A DNA stretch of 64,000 bases. Source: Limiplasma sp036652695 (GTDB lineage: Bacteria; Bacillota; Clostridia; Christensenellales; Aristaeellaceae). How positions within the stretch are numbered: the stretch's first letter is position 1; every line of letters begins with the position of its first letter. This document shows positions 7,974-16,928 of the stretch, one piece after another. The stretch covers positions 1 to 64,000 of the forward strand of contig JAVVVJ010000006.1 of assembly GCA_036652695.1 (NCBI GenBank). The letters run 5' to 3'. The translations under genes were made by a program, and so were the position numbers. The notes below the pieces were generated by a model that was not told the DNA's origin, searched no databases, and saw only the letters and a list, made by a program, of their open reading frames with translations.

Positions 7974-8600
7974 ATGGAGCAAAATGCGATGATCATTCGT
8001 TTGGAAAAAGAAACCGATTACAGAAATACCGAAAACCTTGTTCGCGAGGCGTTTTGGAATGTGTATCACCCCGGCTGCACCGAGCATTATGTGCTACATA
8101 CCTTCCGCGGCCGGGAGGAATTCGTGCCAGAGCTTGACTTCGTTATGGAGAAAGACGGGCGGCTGATCGGCCAGGTAATGTATGTGCGCACCGTCATTCA
8201 AAAGGATGACGGCAGGAATCTGCCCATCATGACCATGGGGCCGATTGGCATCCACCCAGCCTATCAGCGGCAGGGATACGGAAAAATGCTGTTGGACTAT
8301 TCTATGGAAAAGGCAGCGGCGATGGGCGCGGGCGCGCTTTGCATTGAGGGCAATCTTGCTTTCTATGGAAAATGCGGATTTGTAGTCGCCTCCACAATGG
8401 GGATTCATTATCACGCTGAATCAAGAGCTTCCCAAGTGCCCTATTTCCTTTGTAAGGAACTCAAAAAGGGGTATCTTGATGGGGTCAGCGGAACGTACCA
8501 CACACCGCAGGGCTACTTTGTAGACGACAAAGAGGCGGCGCTCTTTGACAAAAATTTTCCGGTAAAAGAAAAATTGAAATTGCCGGGACAGTTGGATTGA
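7974..8600 (+). CDS. GNAT-family N-acetyltransferase
   Basis: A 208-residue acetyltransferase of the GNAT fold. The acetyl-CoA loop is seen as GIHPAYQRQGYGKMLLDYSM (about residues 93-112), matching the Q/RxxGxG/A pattern, with a preceding beta strand (IMTMGPIG) and a later ALCIEGNLAFYGKCGF segment typical of the family's last strands. A ~55-residue tail follows the core. The ATG has GAGGAGAAG upstream. Substrate unknown; the closest described proteins are annotated only as predicted N-acetyltransferases. It stands alone between the XRE regulator and the ileS leader. Confidence 0.8.
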   Translation: MEQNAMIIRLEKETDYRNTENLVREAFWNVYHPGCTEHYVLHTFRGREEFVPELDFVMEKDGRLIGQVMYVRTVIQKDDGRNLPIMTMGPIGIHPAYQRQGYGKMLLDYSMEKAAAMGAGALCIEGNLAFYGKCGFVVASTMGIHYHAESRASQVPYFLCKELKKGYLDGVSGTYHTPQGYFVDDKEAALFDKNFPVKEKLKLPGQLD

Positions 8601-8659
8601 TCATCCTTTTGAGTGCATCGCAAAGCAAGGCAACGTCCCTGCCCCTCGTAGAATTTCAC

Positions 8660-8688
8660 TTTACAAACCCCCGCGCCTGTGCTATGAT
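8660..8688 (+). promoter_or_regulatory. ileS: Promoter of the ileS T-box transcript
   Basis: TTTACA (8660-8665), 17-base spacer, TATGAT (8683-8688). Transcription would start about 8695, just ahead of the T-box leader. Confidence 0.6.
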
Positions 8689-8694
8689 TTCGGT

Positions 8695-8952
8695 GAACAG
8701 CCATGATGGGGACGGATGCGGCAAAGTCTGCGGCAAAGCGAGCTTGGAAGCGGTGGGAGCCAAGCCCGAGGCGCGGCGTCAGATCACCTCGGAGCTATCT
8801 GCCCACGGCTTGCGCCGCAAGGCAGGTCGGGTGCTCCCGTGACAGAGCCAGCCAGCTTTTGCTGGCACAGAGTGGGCGGCGTTGCCGCCAAACCGGGTGG
8901 TACCGCGGAAAATCACGTTTTTCCGTCCCGTTTATGAACGGGGCGGTTTTTT
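8695..8952 (+). promoter_or_regulatory. T-box riboswitch (isoleucine) with terminator
   Basis: The conserved T-box motif GGGTGGTACCGCGG lies at 8895-8908. It is followed by an intrinsic terminator, a 10-bp stem (8923-8932 with 8937-8946, one G-U pair) and six T residues (8947-8952). Uncharged tRNA-Ile would favour the antiterminator and allow ileS expression. An ATC followed by A at 8783-8785 is a candidate isoleucine specifier, but I could not fold Stem I with certainty. This leader fills the 405-base gap before ileS. Confidence 0.88.
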
Positions 8953-9005
8953 CATGCCCCAAAACGCCGCGCAGGCGCAAACCGAAAAAGGGAGGAACTG
9001 GATAC

Positions 9006-12000
9006 ATGTATCGCAAGGTAGTAACAGACATGAACTTTGTGGAGCGCGAAAAAGAAACCCTCAAGTTTTGGAAAGAGAACGGCATTATTGAAAAGAGCTT
9101 TCAGCACCGGGAGGGAAACGAACGCTTTACCTTCTTTGATGGTCCGCCGACGGCAAACGGCCGCCCGCACATCGGCCATATCGAAACCCGTGCTATCAAG
9201 GATTTGATTCCTCGCTTTCAAAGCATGAAGGGCAAGGATGTGCTGCGCAAGGCCGGCTGGGACACCCATGGGCTGCCTGTGGAGCTTGAGGTGGAAAAGC
9301 TGCTGGGGCTGGACGGCAAGCCGCAGATCGAGCAATATGGCATTGAGCCCTTTATTAAAAAGTGCAAGGAAAGCGTATGGAAGTATCAGCAGGAATGGGA
9401 GGAAATGTCCGACCGCGTTGGCTTTTGGGCAGACATGAAGGATCCCTATGTAACCTATCACGATAACTACATCGAATCCGAATGGTGGAGCCTGAAGGAG
9501 ATCTGGAAAAAAGGGCTGCTTTACAAGGGCTTCAAGGTTGTTCCTTACTGCCCCCGCTGCGGCACCGCGCTTTCCAGCCACGAGGTTGCGCAGGGCTACA
9601 AAGAGGTCAGCGACACCTCCGCCTTTGTGCGCTTCCAGCGCAAGGGACAGGCGCATGCGTACATTCTTGCGTGGACGACCACGCCATGGACGCTGCCCAG
9701 CAACGTCGCGCTCTGCGTAAACGCGCGTGAAACCTATGTGGAGTTCGCGCTGGAAAACGAAACGTACATTCTGGCCGAAGCGCTCGTGCATGCTGTGTTT
9801 GGCGAAAAGGCGCACGAGGGCGTTGTGCTCCAAAGCATGAAGGGCGCGGAGCTGTGCGGCATGGAATACGAGCAGCTCTACCGCTTTGAGGGCGTTACGT
9901 ACCCCCGTGAAAAGGGTTGGTACATCGTAAGCGACGATTATGTCACCTTAACGGATGGCTCCGGCATCGTACACATCGCGCCTGCCTTTGGCGAGGATGA
10001 CGCGCGCGTTGGCCGCGATAACAACCTTCCCTTTGTGCAGCTGGTAAACACCCAAGGCCTCTTTGTGGAAGGAACCCCTTGGGTAGGCGAGCCGACCAAG
10101 CAAGTGAACCAAAAGGTGCTGGACGATCTAAAGACGCGTGAGCTGTTGTTTGCGGCGCTGCCCTTTACGCACAACTATCCGTTTTGCTGGCGCTGCGATA
10201 CGCCGTTGCTTTACTACGCACGCTCCACCTGGTTCATCCGCATGACCGCCCTGCATGACGAGCTTCTTGCGAACAACCGCACCGTTCATTGGATGCCCGA
10301 TAATATCAAAGAAGGGCGCTTCGGCAATTTTCTGGATAACGTGGTGGATTGGGGGCTTTCCCGCGAGCGCTACTGGGGCACGCCGCTACCCATCTGGCTT
10401 TGCGAGGATGGGCATATCCACGTTGTGGGTAGCCGACAAGAGCTGCGGGAGCTGGCTACCGCGCCCGTCGCGGAGGATATTGAGCTGCACCGTCCCTATA
10501 TCGATCAGGTTGAGATCACCTGCCCGGAGTGCGGCAAGCCCATGCATCGCGTGAAGGAGGTCATCGACTGCTGGTACGACAGCGGAAGCATGCCCTTTGC
10601 GCAATGGCACTATCCTTTTGAAAATAAGGAAACCTTCCAGAAGCGCTTCCCCGCCGATTTCATCAGCGAGGCCATCGACCAAACACGCGGCTGGTTCTAT
10701 ACCTTAATGGCAATTTCGACGCTCCTGTTTAACAAATCGCCCTTTGAAAACTGCATCGTTCTTGGCCATGTGCAGGATAAGGACGGCCAGAAGATGAGCA
10801 AGCACAAGGGCAACGTTGTAGACCCTTGGACCGTGCTGGATAAGCAGGGCGCGGACGCCGTTCGCTGGTATTTCTACACGGCGGGCGCGCCTTGGCTGCC
10901 CAGCCGTTTCAGCGATGAGGCCATCAACGAGGGACAGCGCAAATTCATGGGCACGCTGCAAAACACCTACGCGTTCTTTGTGCTCTATGCCAACATCGAT
11001 CAGTTCAACCCCATGGAGCACCCGCTGCAAGACGTCCAGCTCACCTTAATGGACGAGTGGATTTTGAGCCGCCTCAATCAGCTGGTGCGGCAGGTGGACG
11101 ATGATCTGTGCAATTACCGCGTGCCGGAGCCCGCGCGCGCCATTACCGATTTTGTGGATGATTTGAGCAACTGGTACGTGCGCCGCTGCCGTGAACGCTT
11201 CTGGGGCAAGGGCATGGATACCACCAAGGAAGCTGCTTTTGCGACGCTCTATCACGTGCTTGTAACGCTGAGCAAGGTCATCGCACCCTTTGTGCCCTTC
11301 ATGGCTGAGGACATTTATCAAAACCTCGTGCGCACGGTGGATGGCTCCGCGCCACAGAGCGTACACCTGTGCGACTTCCCCACCGCGGACGTTCGCATGA
11401 TCCATGAGGAGCTCAACGCGCAAATGAGCGCCTTGCTCAAGGTGGTGAGCCTTGGCCGCGCCTGCCGCGCCGCCGCAAGCCTCAAGGTGCGCCAGCCCGT
11501 AAAAGCCATCTATGTCAAGGGCACAAGCTTTGACGCGCGCTTCAGCGCCCTTGCGGAGGATGAGCTAAACGCGAAAAAAGTTGTTTTTACGGAAGACGCA
11601 CGCGCCTTTACCACCTACAACCTCAAGCCGCAGATGCGCACGCTGGGGCCCAAGTATGGCAAGCTCCTAGGCGCAATCGGCGCGGCGCTCAAGGCACTCG
11701 ATGGCAACGATGTGGTGGATGGGTTTGCACGCGGCGAGGCGTTCCAGCTTACCGTGAACGATACCCTCGTGGTGCTGGAAAAGGACGACGTGCTCACCGA
11801 GGCCACCCAAAAGCCAGGTTTTGCCGCGCAGCTGGAAGGCGATGTCACCGTGGTGCTGGACTGCAACCTGACCCCCGCGCTGGTTGCGGAAGGCTGGCAG
11901 CGCGAGATCGTAAGCAAGCTGCAAACCATGCGCAAGGATCTGGATTATGATGTGAGCGACCGCATTGAGGTAGGCTACGAGGCCGATGCGGAGCTTTCCG

Positions 12001-12140
12001 CCGCTATTGAAAGCGGCAAAGCCTTCATCGCTCAAAGCGTGCTTGCCACAAAGCTGGAAAGCGGCACGCAGCCTAGCATGGAGCACAAGGAATGGGATAT
12101 CAACGGCAAAAAGGCCGTGCTGAGCATGCGCAAGGTGTAA
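9006..12140 (+). CDS. ileS: Isoleucyl-tRNA synthetase, type 2 (eukaryote-like)
   Basis: Charges tRNA-Ile with isoleucine in the cytoplasm. The 1044-residue class I synthetase has HIGH at residues 55-58 and a KMSKH motif near 596, the His variant seen in type 2 enzymes. A CP1 editing domain lies between them (AWTTTPWTLPSN), and the anticodon domain and C-terminal extension follow. Motifs such as GWDTHGLPVE and DGPPTANG are diagnostic for IleRS. The ATG at 9006 is chosen, with GGGAGGAAC upstream; the frame is open back to 8703, but that part lies in the T-box leader. Type 2 enzymes are often associated with mupirocin insensitivity, which is family knowledge and not shown here. Confidence 0.96.
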   Translation: MYRKVVTDMNFVEREKETLKFWKENGIIEKSFQHREGNERFTFFDGPPTANGRPHIGHIETRAIKDLIPRFQSMKGKDVLRKAGWDTHGLPVELEVEKLLGLDGKPQIEQYGIEPFIKKCKESVWKYQQEWEEMSDRVGFWADMKDPYVTYHDNYIESEWWSLKEIWKKGLLYKGFKVVPYCPRCGTALSSHEVAQGYKEVSDTSAFVRFQRKGQAHAYILAWTTTPWTLPSNVALCVNARETYVEFALENETYILAEALVHAVFGEKAHEGVVLQSMKGAELCGMEYEQLYRFEGVTYPREKGWYIVSDDYVTLTDGSGIVHIAPAFGEDDARVGRDNNLPFVQLVNTQGLFVEGTPWVGEPTKQVNQKVLDDLKTRELLFAALPFTHNYPFCWRCDTPLLYYARSTWFIRMTALHDELLANNRTVHWMPDNIKEGRFGNFLDNVVDWGLSRERYWGTPLPIWLCEDGHIHVVGSRQELRELATAPVAEDIELHRPYIDQVEITCPECGKPMHRVKEVIDCWYDSGSMPFAQWHYPFENKETFQKRFPADFISEAIDQTRGWFYTLMAISTLLFNKSPFENCIVLGHVQDKDGQKMSKHKGNVVDPWTVLDKQGADAVRWYFYTAGAPWLPSRFSDEAINEGQRKFMGTLQNTYAFFVLYANIDQFNPMEHPLQDVQLTLMDEWILSRLNQLVRQVDDDLCNYRVPEPARAITDFVDDLSNWYVRRCRERFWGKGMDTTKEAAFATLYHVLVTLSKVIAPFVPFMAEDIYQNLVRTVDGSAPQSVHLCDFPTADVRMIHEELNAQMSALLKVVSLGRACRAAASLKVRQPVKAIYVKGTSFDARFSALAEDELNAKKVVFTEDARAFTTYNLKPQMRTLGPKYGKLLGAIGAALKALDGNDVVDGFARGEAFQLTVNDTLVVLEKDDVLTEATQKPGFAAQLEGDVTVVLDCNLTPALVAEGWQREIVSKLQTMRKDLDYDVSDRIEVGYEADAELSAAIESGKAFIAQSVLATKLESGTQPSMEHKEWDINGKKAVLSMRKV

Positions 12141-12169
12141 AAGCGCAAACCAGAAGGATGGTAAAAAAC

Positions 12170-13042
12170 ATGTATTTATGCAATCAATGGCGCGATTATG
12201 AGGTGCTGGACACAGGCGATGGCGAAAAGCTGGAGCGCTGGGGTGAAATTGTGCTTCGCCGCCCGGATCCTCAGGTGATCTGGCCGAAGGCAGATCCCGC
12301 GCTTTGGGCACAGGCACAGGCAATTTACGAGCGCTCCGACGTTGGCGGCGGGCATTGGAATTTTACACAAAAGCTGCCCGAGCGCTGGATCGTCACGCTG
12401 GATGACCTTCGCTTCTACGTAAAGCCCACCGGCTTCAAGCATACGGGGCTTTTCCCAGAACAGGCGGCAAACTGGGCGTTTATGCGCGAGCGCATCCGCA
12501 GCGCCGGTGCGTTTCAGGAGCCGCCGCGCATCCTCAACCTGTTTGCCTACACGGGCGGCGCAACGCTTGCCTGTGCGGCGGCAGGCGCGCAGGTCACGCA
12601 TGTGGACGCCGCAAAGGGCATGGTGCTCTGGGCGCGCGAAAACCGCGACCTTTCCGGCATCCCCGAGGCATCCACGCGCTTCATTATTGAGGACGCAAAG
12701 GCGTTTGTGCGCCGGGAGCTGCGGCGCGGCAGCCGCTATGACGGCATCCTCATGGATCCCCCAAGCTATGGCCGGGGGCCAAATGGCGAGGTGTGGAAGC
12801 TGGAAAACGAGCTTTATGAGCTGGTAGACCTCTGCGCGCAGGCGCTTTCAGATACGCCGCTGTTCTTTTTGATCAACGGCTACACCACGGGCTTTTCCGC
12901 ATGCGTGCTGCGCAACCTTGTGGAGAAATGCGTTGTTGCGCGCCTTGGCGGCAAGGCTGAGGCGGACGAGCTGGCTTTGGCCGTTACCAGCGGCGGCGTG
13001 CTGCCCTGCGGAACCACTGCGCGGTGGCTACCCAATGCCTGA
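12170..13042 (+). CDS. Class I SAM-dependent rRNA methyltransferase (RlmI/RlmK-like)
   Basis: A 290-residue methyltransferase. The Rossmann SAM motif is LNLFAYTGGATLACAAAG (about residues 122-139), motif II is THVDAAKGMV, and the catalytic region is DGILMDPPSYGRGP (about 194-207), fitting the 23S rRNA cytosine-5/guanine methyltransferase superfamily that includes RlmI. It lacks the N-terminal PUA domain of full RlmI. The ATG at 12170 with GAAGGATGG upstream is preferred; the longer frame overlaps ileS. It is followed at once by a pseudouridine synthase gene, an arrangement that points to rRNA modification. The target nucleotide is unknown. Confidence 0.8.
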   Translation: MYLCNQWRDYEVLDTGDGEKLERWGEIVLRRPDPQVIWPKADPALWAQAQAIYERSDVGGGHWNFTQKLPERWIVTLDDLRFYVKPTGFKHTGLFPEQAANWAFMRERIRSAGAFQEPPRILNLFAYTGGATLACAAAGAQVTHVDAAKGMVLWARENRDLSGIPEASTRFIIEDAKAFVRRELRRGSRYDGILMDPPSYGRGPNGEVWKLENELYELVDLCAQALSDTPLFFLINGYTTGFSACVLRNLVEKCVVARLGGKAEADELALAVTSGGVLPCGTTARWLPNA

Positions 13043-13763
13043 AATCGTCTATGAGGACAATCACCTGCTGATTGCCATTAAGCCGCCCAACGTGCTCACG
13101 CAGGGGGATGAAACCGGCGATGACTGCCTGCACGAGCAGCTTAAGCGCTACATCAAGGAAAAATACCAAAAGCCGGGCGAGGTCTACCTCGGCCTTGTGC
13201 ATCGCTTGGACAGACCCGTTGGTGGGCTGGTGGCGTTCGCGCGTACCAGCAAAGCGGCCTCACGGCTGAGCGAGCAGCTCCGCTCCCGCCAGATGGAGCG
13301 CGAATACCTCGCCGTTGTGGAAGGCGCGGAGCTTGCGGATAGCGCATCGCTATGTGATCTGCTGCTCAAGGATGAAAAGACCGGGAACGTGCGTGTCGCG
13401 TCACCCGGCACCCCCGGCACGCAGGAAGCGCGGCTTTCCTACCGCGTGCTTGCACGCAACGAAGCGGAAAATACGGCGCTTGTGCATGTCATGCTGCAAA
13501 CGGGCCGTAAGCACCAAATTCGGGTGCAGCTCGCAAACGCCGGGCATGCGATTGTGTACGACATGCGCTATGGGCACGGCGAGCGCGGGCAGGGCATCGC
13601 GCTCTGGGGCGCGGCGCTGCGCCTGACGCATCCCACCAAGGGGGAGCGGATGACCTTCTTATCCGTGCCGTGCGGCAGCGCCTACGAACCCTATGCCGAT
13701 GCGGTAGCCGCCTTTTTACAGGATCTACGGATCAACCCTACTATCACCATACAAGAGGAGTGA
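13035..13763 (+). CDS. RluA-family pseudouridine synthase
   Basis: Isomerises uridine to pseudouridine in rRNA or tRNA. The catalytic block HRLDRPVGGLVAFART (about residues 56-71) contains the nucleophilic Asp, and the RKHQIRVQLANAGHAI block near 158 is the conserved RluA C-terminal motif. At 242 residues it is a minimal form without an S4 domain. Its start codon overlaps the methyltransferase stop by 8 bases, so the two are translationally coupled. The RNA target cannot be read from sequence. Confidence 0.88.
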   Translation: MPEIVYEDNHLLIAIKPPNVLTQGDETGDDCLHEQLKRYIKEKYQKPGEVYLGLVHRLDRPVGGLVAFARTSKAASRLSEQLRSRQMEREYLAVVEGAELADSASLCDLLLKDEKTGNVRVASPGTPGTQEARLSYRVLARNEAENTALVHVMLQTGRKHQIRVQLANAGHAIVYDMRYGHGERGQGIALWGAALRLTHPTKGERMTFLSVPCGSAYEPYADAVAAFLQDLRINPTITIQEE

Positions 13764-13767
13764 GGAT

Positions 13768-14895
13768 GTGAATCCCAACTTTTCCTTTAAAGTGCTCAAG
13801 ACCTGCAAGCAAAGCGGTGCGCGACTTGGCCTTTTGCACACTCCACACGGGGAGATTCACACCCCCGTATACATGCCCGTGGGCACCGCCGCAACCGTCA
13901 AGGCCATGACGCCCCGCGAAATGATCGAAATTGGCACGGAAATCATGCTGAGCAACACCTATCACCTGCATCTGCGCCCCGGCGAGGAGCTAATCCGCGA
14001 GGCGGGCGGCCTGCATGCCTTCATGTCTTGGCCCAAGCCAATCCTAACCGATAGCGGCGGGTTTCAGGTGTTTTCGTTGGCTGGCATCCGCAAGATCAAG
14101 GAGGAGGGCGTCGCCTTTCAGAGCCATCTGGATGGCAGCCGACGCTTCATCTCGCCCGAGGTCAGCATGGATATTCAGCATGCGCTAGGCTCCGATATCA
14201 TGATGGCCTTTGACGTGTGTACCGCCTATCCGTGTGATCACGCCGCCGCCGAGGATGCCATGCTCCGCACGCACCGTTGGGCGGCGCGTTGCCAAAAGCA
14301 CCACACGGGCGATCAGCAGGCGCTGTTTGGCATCGTGCAGGGCGCGTTTTTCAAGGATTTGCGCATCGAAAGCGCAAAGGTTCTTACCGATATGGATTTT
14401 ATTGGTTATGGCATCGGCGGGTTATCTGTGGGCGAGCCAAAGCCCATCATGTATGAAATGCTTGAGGCGCTCATGCCGCATATGTCCACGCTGAAGCCCC
14501 GCTACCTGATGGGCGTAGGCTCGCCGGATTGCCTCATCGAGGGCGTGCTTCGCGGGGTGGATATGTTCGATTGCGTGCTTGCCACGCGTATTGCGCGAAA
14601 CGGCACCTGCTTTACCACGGATGGGCGGCTGGTGATTAAAAACGCCCAGTACGCTCACGATTTCCGTCCGCTTGATGAGGAATGCGATTGCTACGCCTGC
14701 AAAAACTTCTCGCGCGCGTACATCCGCCATCTGTTCAAGGCAGGCGAGATCACCGGTGCGCGGCTAGCCAGCATCCACAACCTGCGTTTCCTGATCCGCC
14801 TGATGGAAAACGTGCGCAAGGCAATTATGGAGGACAGGCTGTTGGATTTCCGACGCGCTTTCTTTAGCCGCTACGACATGAGCCGCAATTTCTAG
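13768..14895 (+). CDS. tgt: Queuine/preQ1 tRNA-guanine transglycosylase
   Basis: Exchanges guanine-34 of GUN-anticodon tRNAs for preQ1. Key parts are visible: catalytic base region LTDSGGFQVFSL (about residues 91-102), the second Asp in DMFDCVLATR (near 263), and a zinc site ECDCYACKNFSRAYIRH (about 309-325) with CxCxxC and a distal His. Length 375 is normal. The start is GTG at 13768, preceded by GAGGAGTGAGG; the ATG two bases earlier is out of frame and followed by a stop. The ATR in place of the common PTR near the second Asp is a mild deviation. Confidence 0.95.
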   Translation: MNPNFSFKVLKTCKQSGARLGLLHTPHGEIHTPVYMPVGTAATVKAMTPREMIEIGTEIMLSNTYHLHLRPGEELIREAGGLHAFMSWPKPILTDSGGFQVFSLAGIRKIKEEGVAFQSHLDGSRRFISPEVSMDIQHALGSDIMMAFDVCTAYPCDHAAAEDAMLRTHRWAARCQKHHTGDQQALFGIVQGAFFKDLRIESAKVLTDMDFIGYGIGGLSVGEPKPIMYEMLEALMPHMSTLKPRYLMGVGSPDCLIEGVLRGVDMFDCVLATRIARNGTCFTTDGRLVIKNAQYAHDFRPLDEECDCYACKNFSRAYIRHLFKAGEITGARLASIHNLRFLIRLMENVRKAIMEDRLLDFRRAFFSRYDMSRNF

Positions 14896-14909
14896 GAGGC
14901 TATCTATAA

Positions 14910-15317
14910 ATGAAGCGTATTGAAGTGGCAGCCGGGGTTGTGGAGGATAGCGAGGGGCGCGTGCTCATCTGCTGCCGCAAGGGCAAGCTGGAAGGGCTGT
15001 GGGAATTCCCGGGCGGCAAGCGCGAACCAGGGGAAAGCTATGGCGAGTGTCTGGAACGCGAGCTATGGGAGGAACTGGCGCTTCACGTGCGTGCCGGGCA
15101 GATTCTGTGCGAGTTAAACGCGCAGGAAAACAACATTCATCTCGCCTTTGTGCATGCGGAGCTATGCGCAAGCGCGGCGCTTACGCTGAACGTGCATAGC
15201 CAGGCCGCGTGGGTATGTTGGGAAGAGCTGCGCGAATACAGCTTTTGCCCCGCAGACAAAGCCTTTGTGGAGCAAGGCATGGGCGGCCTTTTGAAACCGC
15301 TTTCACCCAAGGCTTAA
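14910..15317 (+). CDS. Nudix hydrolase, MutT-like (8-oxo-dGTP diphosphatase candidate)
   Basis: A 135-residue protein with an intact Nudix box (GGKREPGESYGECLERELWEEL, about residues 35-56, fitting Gx5Ex7REUxEE). The N-terminal VAAGVVEDSEGRVLICCR and the GLWEFPGGK run are characteristic of the MutT branch that cleans oxidised dGTP from the nucleotide pool. The ATG is preceded by an AGGAGG site. It follows tgt by 14 bases and is probably the last gene of the ileS-tgt group. A different pyrophosphohydrolase specificity cannot be excluded. Confidence 0.82.
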   Translation: MKRIEVAAGVVEDSEGRVLICCRKGKLEGLWEFPGGKREPGESYGECLERELWEELALHVRAGQILCELNAQENNIHLAFVHAELCASAALTLNVHSQAAWVCWEELREYSFCPADKAFVEQGMGGLLKPLSPKA

Positions 15318-15365
15318 AGGGTTAGCCCTTCACAATCCCTTCTTTTCGCCTTTTTTCATGAAGTA

Positions 15366-15394
15366 TTGACACCGCCAATGCACGGTGGTATACT
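15366..15394 (+). promoter_or_regulatory. nagB: Promoter of nagB
   Basis: TTGACA (15366-15371), 17-base spacer, TATACT (15389-15394). The spacer ends in TGG, close to an extended -10. A leader of about 75 bases follows before the start codon. Confidence 0.72.
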
Positions 15395-15475
15395 TCCCGC
15401 AAGACGTATTAAGCGTATGTTGCATTGAATCCACGTGTTTTGCAGATACGTATTGCTTATTGAGGAGGTTTTCCC

Positions 15476-16201
15476 ATGCAGATTCATCTCTTTGACAACG
15501 CGGCGCAGGTTGGACAGGCCGCCGCCACATTATTGGCCGCTCAAATCATCCGTAAGCCGGATTCCGTGCTTGGCCTTGCCACCGGCTCTACCCCCATCCC
15601 CACCTATCAAGAGCTGATCAAGCTTTGCAAGGGCGGCGTGCTGGATTTTTCCCGCGTGAGTTCCTTTAACCTAGACGAATACTGCAACCTTCCCGTGACC
15701 CACATATGCAGCTATCATAGCTTCATGCGCGAGCAGCTTTTTGACCATGTAAACATCCCCCTTGCGCATACCCATGTGCCGGATGGCAACGCAAAGGATC
15801 AGCAGGAGGAATGCGCGCGCTACGACACGGCGATTTCTCACGCTGGCGGAATTGACGTGCAAGTGCTGGGCATCGGGCGCAATGGTCATATCGGTTTTAA
15901 CGAGCCTGCCGATACCTTCGTATACGGCTGCCATATCGTGAACCTCACCCAAAGCACCATTGAGGCCAACCGCCGCTTTTTCGATAGCGAAAAGGACGTT
16001 CCGCGTCAGGCCATCAGCTTGGGCGTGGGCAGCATCATGAACGCGCGTCAGGTGCTGCTGCTGGCAACGGGCGAGGATAAGGCCGAGGCGATTCACAAGG
16101 CGATTTGTGAGGACATCAACCCCAAGACGCAGGCAAGCATTCTGCGCACGCATTCGGATGTCATCTTCCTGCTGGACAAGGCCGCGGCAGGATTGCTGTA
16201 A
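15476..16201 (+). CDS. nagB: Glucosamine-6-phosphate deaminase
   Basis: Converts glucosamine-6-phosphate to fructose-6-phosphate and ammonia, feeding amino sugars into glycolysis. Family motifs are intact: LGLATGSTPIPTYQEL (about residues 32-47), SFNLDEYCNL (about 62-71) with the catalytic Asp, and GIGRNGHIGFNEPAD (about 129-143) with the active-site His and Glu. The 241-residue length fits the shorter Gram-positive form. The ATG has GAGGAGG 8 bases upstream. It is monocistronic, with its own promoter and terminator; no nagA is adjacent. The GH20 hydrolase near the right edge could supply its substrate. Confidence 0.95.
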   Translation: MQIHLFDNAAQVGQAAATLLAAQIIRKPDSVLGLATGSTPIPTYQELIKLCKGGVLDFSRVSSFNLDEYCNLPVTHICSYHSFMREQLFDHVNIPLAHTHVPDGNAKDQQEECARYDTAISHAGGIDVQVLGIGRNGHIGFNEPADTFVYGCHIVNLTQSTIEANRRFFDSEKDVPRQAISLGVGSIMNARQVLLLATGEDKAEAIHKAICEDINPKTQASILRTHSDVIFLLDKAAAGLL

Positions 16202-16248
16202 AGCCGCTTCCCAGGTAGCTCTTCTAAAAACTTGTAGCCAAAATCTCC

Positions 16249-16290
16249 GCGCAGGTCACAAAGCCGTGGCTTGCGCGCATTTTTATTTTC
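16249..16290 (+). terminator. Intrinsic terminator of nagB
   Basis: An 11-bp stem (16249-16259 with 16266-16276, one G-U and one U-G pair), 6-base loop, followed by GCATTTTTATTTT. Lies 48 bases after the nagB stop codon. Confidence 0.7.
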
Positions 16291-16350
16291 CCCCAACCTG
16301 ATCGCACGCCCATGCGGTCTGGTTGGGTTCGCTAAGAGCCAAAGAGGGAA

Positions 16351-16378
16351 TTGACGTTTCCTTTCCTTATGTTATAAT
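16351..16378 (+). promoter_or_regulatory. Promoter of the flavodoxin-ECF operon
   Basis: TTGACG (16351-16356), 16-base spacer, TATAAT (16373-16378), 47 bases before the flavodoxin start. No FMN riboswitch-like conserved sequence is seen in the short leader. Confidence 0.65.
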
Positions 16379-16424
16379 GATTTGGCTTGATTGACTTCCT
16401 CGCAATGCTGAAAGGAGACGTTGG

Positions 16425-16928
16425 ATGAACGTTCTTGTTGCCTATGCATCCAAGACCGGCACCACGCAACGGGCAGCCGCAAAGCTCGCCGAGCGTATCG
16501 CGCAAAGCGGCGCGAAAGCGGAGCTCGTCAACCTTAACACCGCCGCGCCGGATTGTGCCGCCTATGATGCGGTCGCCATCGGAGGCTCCATCCGGATGGG
16601 GCTGCTCCATCATTCGGCCAAAAAGTATATCGCCGCAAACGTGGACAAGCTGCAAAGCCTCCCCGTGGGCTTTTTTTGCTGCCGCTGCGGCAAGGACGAC
16701 ACCCGTGCCGTGCTCACCGCGCAGATCGGCGCGAAGCTGATGGCGCACGCGGCGGCAGTTGCTTCCTTCGGCGGGGAACTGAACCCCGCCCTGCAAAAGG
16801 GCATTGACCGCATCGTTGTTGCCATTGTATCCAAAAGCGAGCAAAGCAGCGCCATGCAGGCCGATGGCATCCATGTCGAGCGCATCGCCGAATTTGCCGA
16901 CACGCTTGTGCAAGCGGTGCAAGCATGA
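16425..16928 (+). CDS. Flavodoxin-domain protein
   Basis: A 167-residue FMN-binding protein candidate. The phosphate loop reads VAYASKTGTTQRAA (about residues 5-18), the classic T/SxTGxT flavodoxin signature, and IGGSIRMG (about 52-59) fits the second FMN loop, as in HemG-type flavodoxins. A Cys-Cys-Arg-Cys segment (FFCCRCGK, near 83) is unusual. ATG follows AAAGGAGA. Its stop overlaps the ATG of the riboflavin kinase-EcfA1 gene (ATGA). FMN synthesis by that neighbour would serve this protein's cofactor, an inference from order and overlap. Confidence 0.82.
   Translation: MNVLVAYASKTGTTQRAAAKLAERIAQSGAKAELVNLNTAAPDCAAYDAVAIGGSIRMGLLHHSAKKYIAANVDKLQSLPVGFFCCRCGKDDTRAVLTAQIGAKLMAHAAAVASFGGELNPALQKGIDRIVVAIVSKSEQSSAMQADGIHVERIAEFADTLVQAVQA

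Noticed and set aside
8703..9005. N-terminal extension of isoleucyl-tRNA synthetase in the same frame
   Set aside because: This stretch is the T-box leader with a terminator; the true start at 9006 has a good ribosome site.
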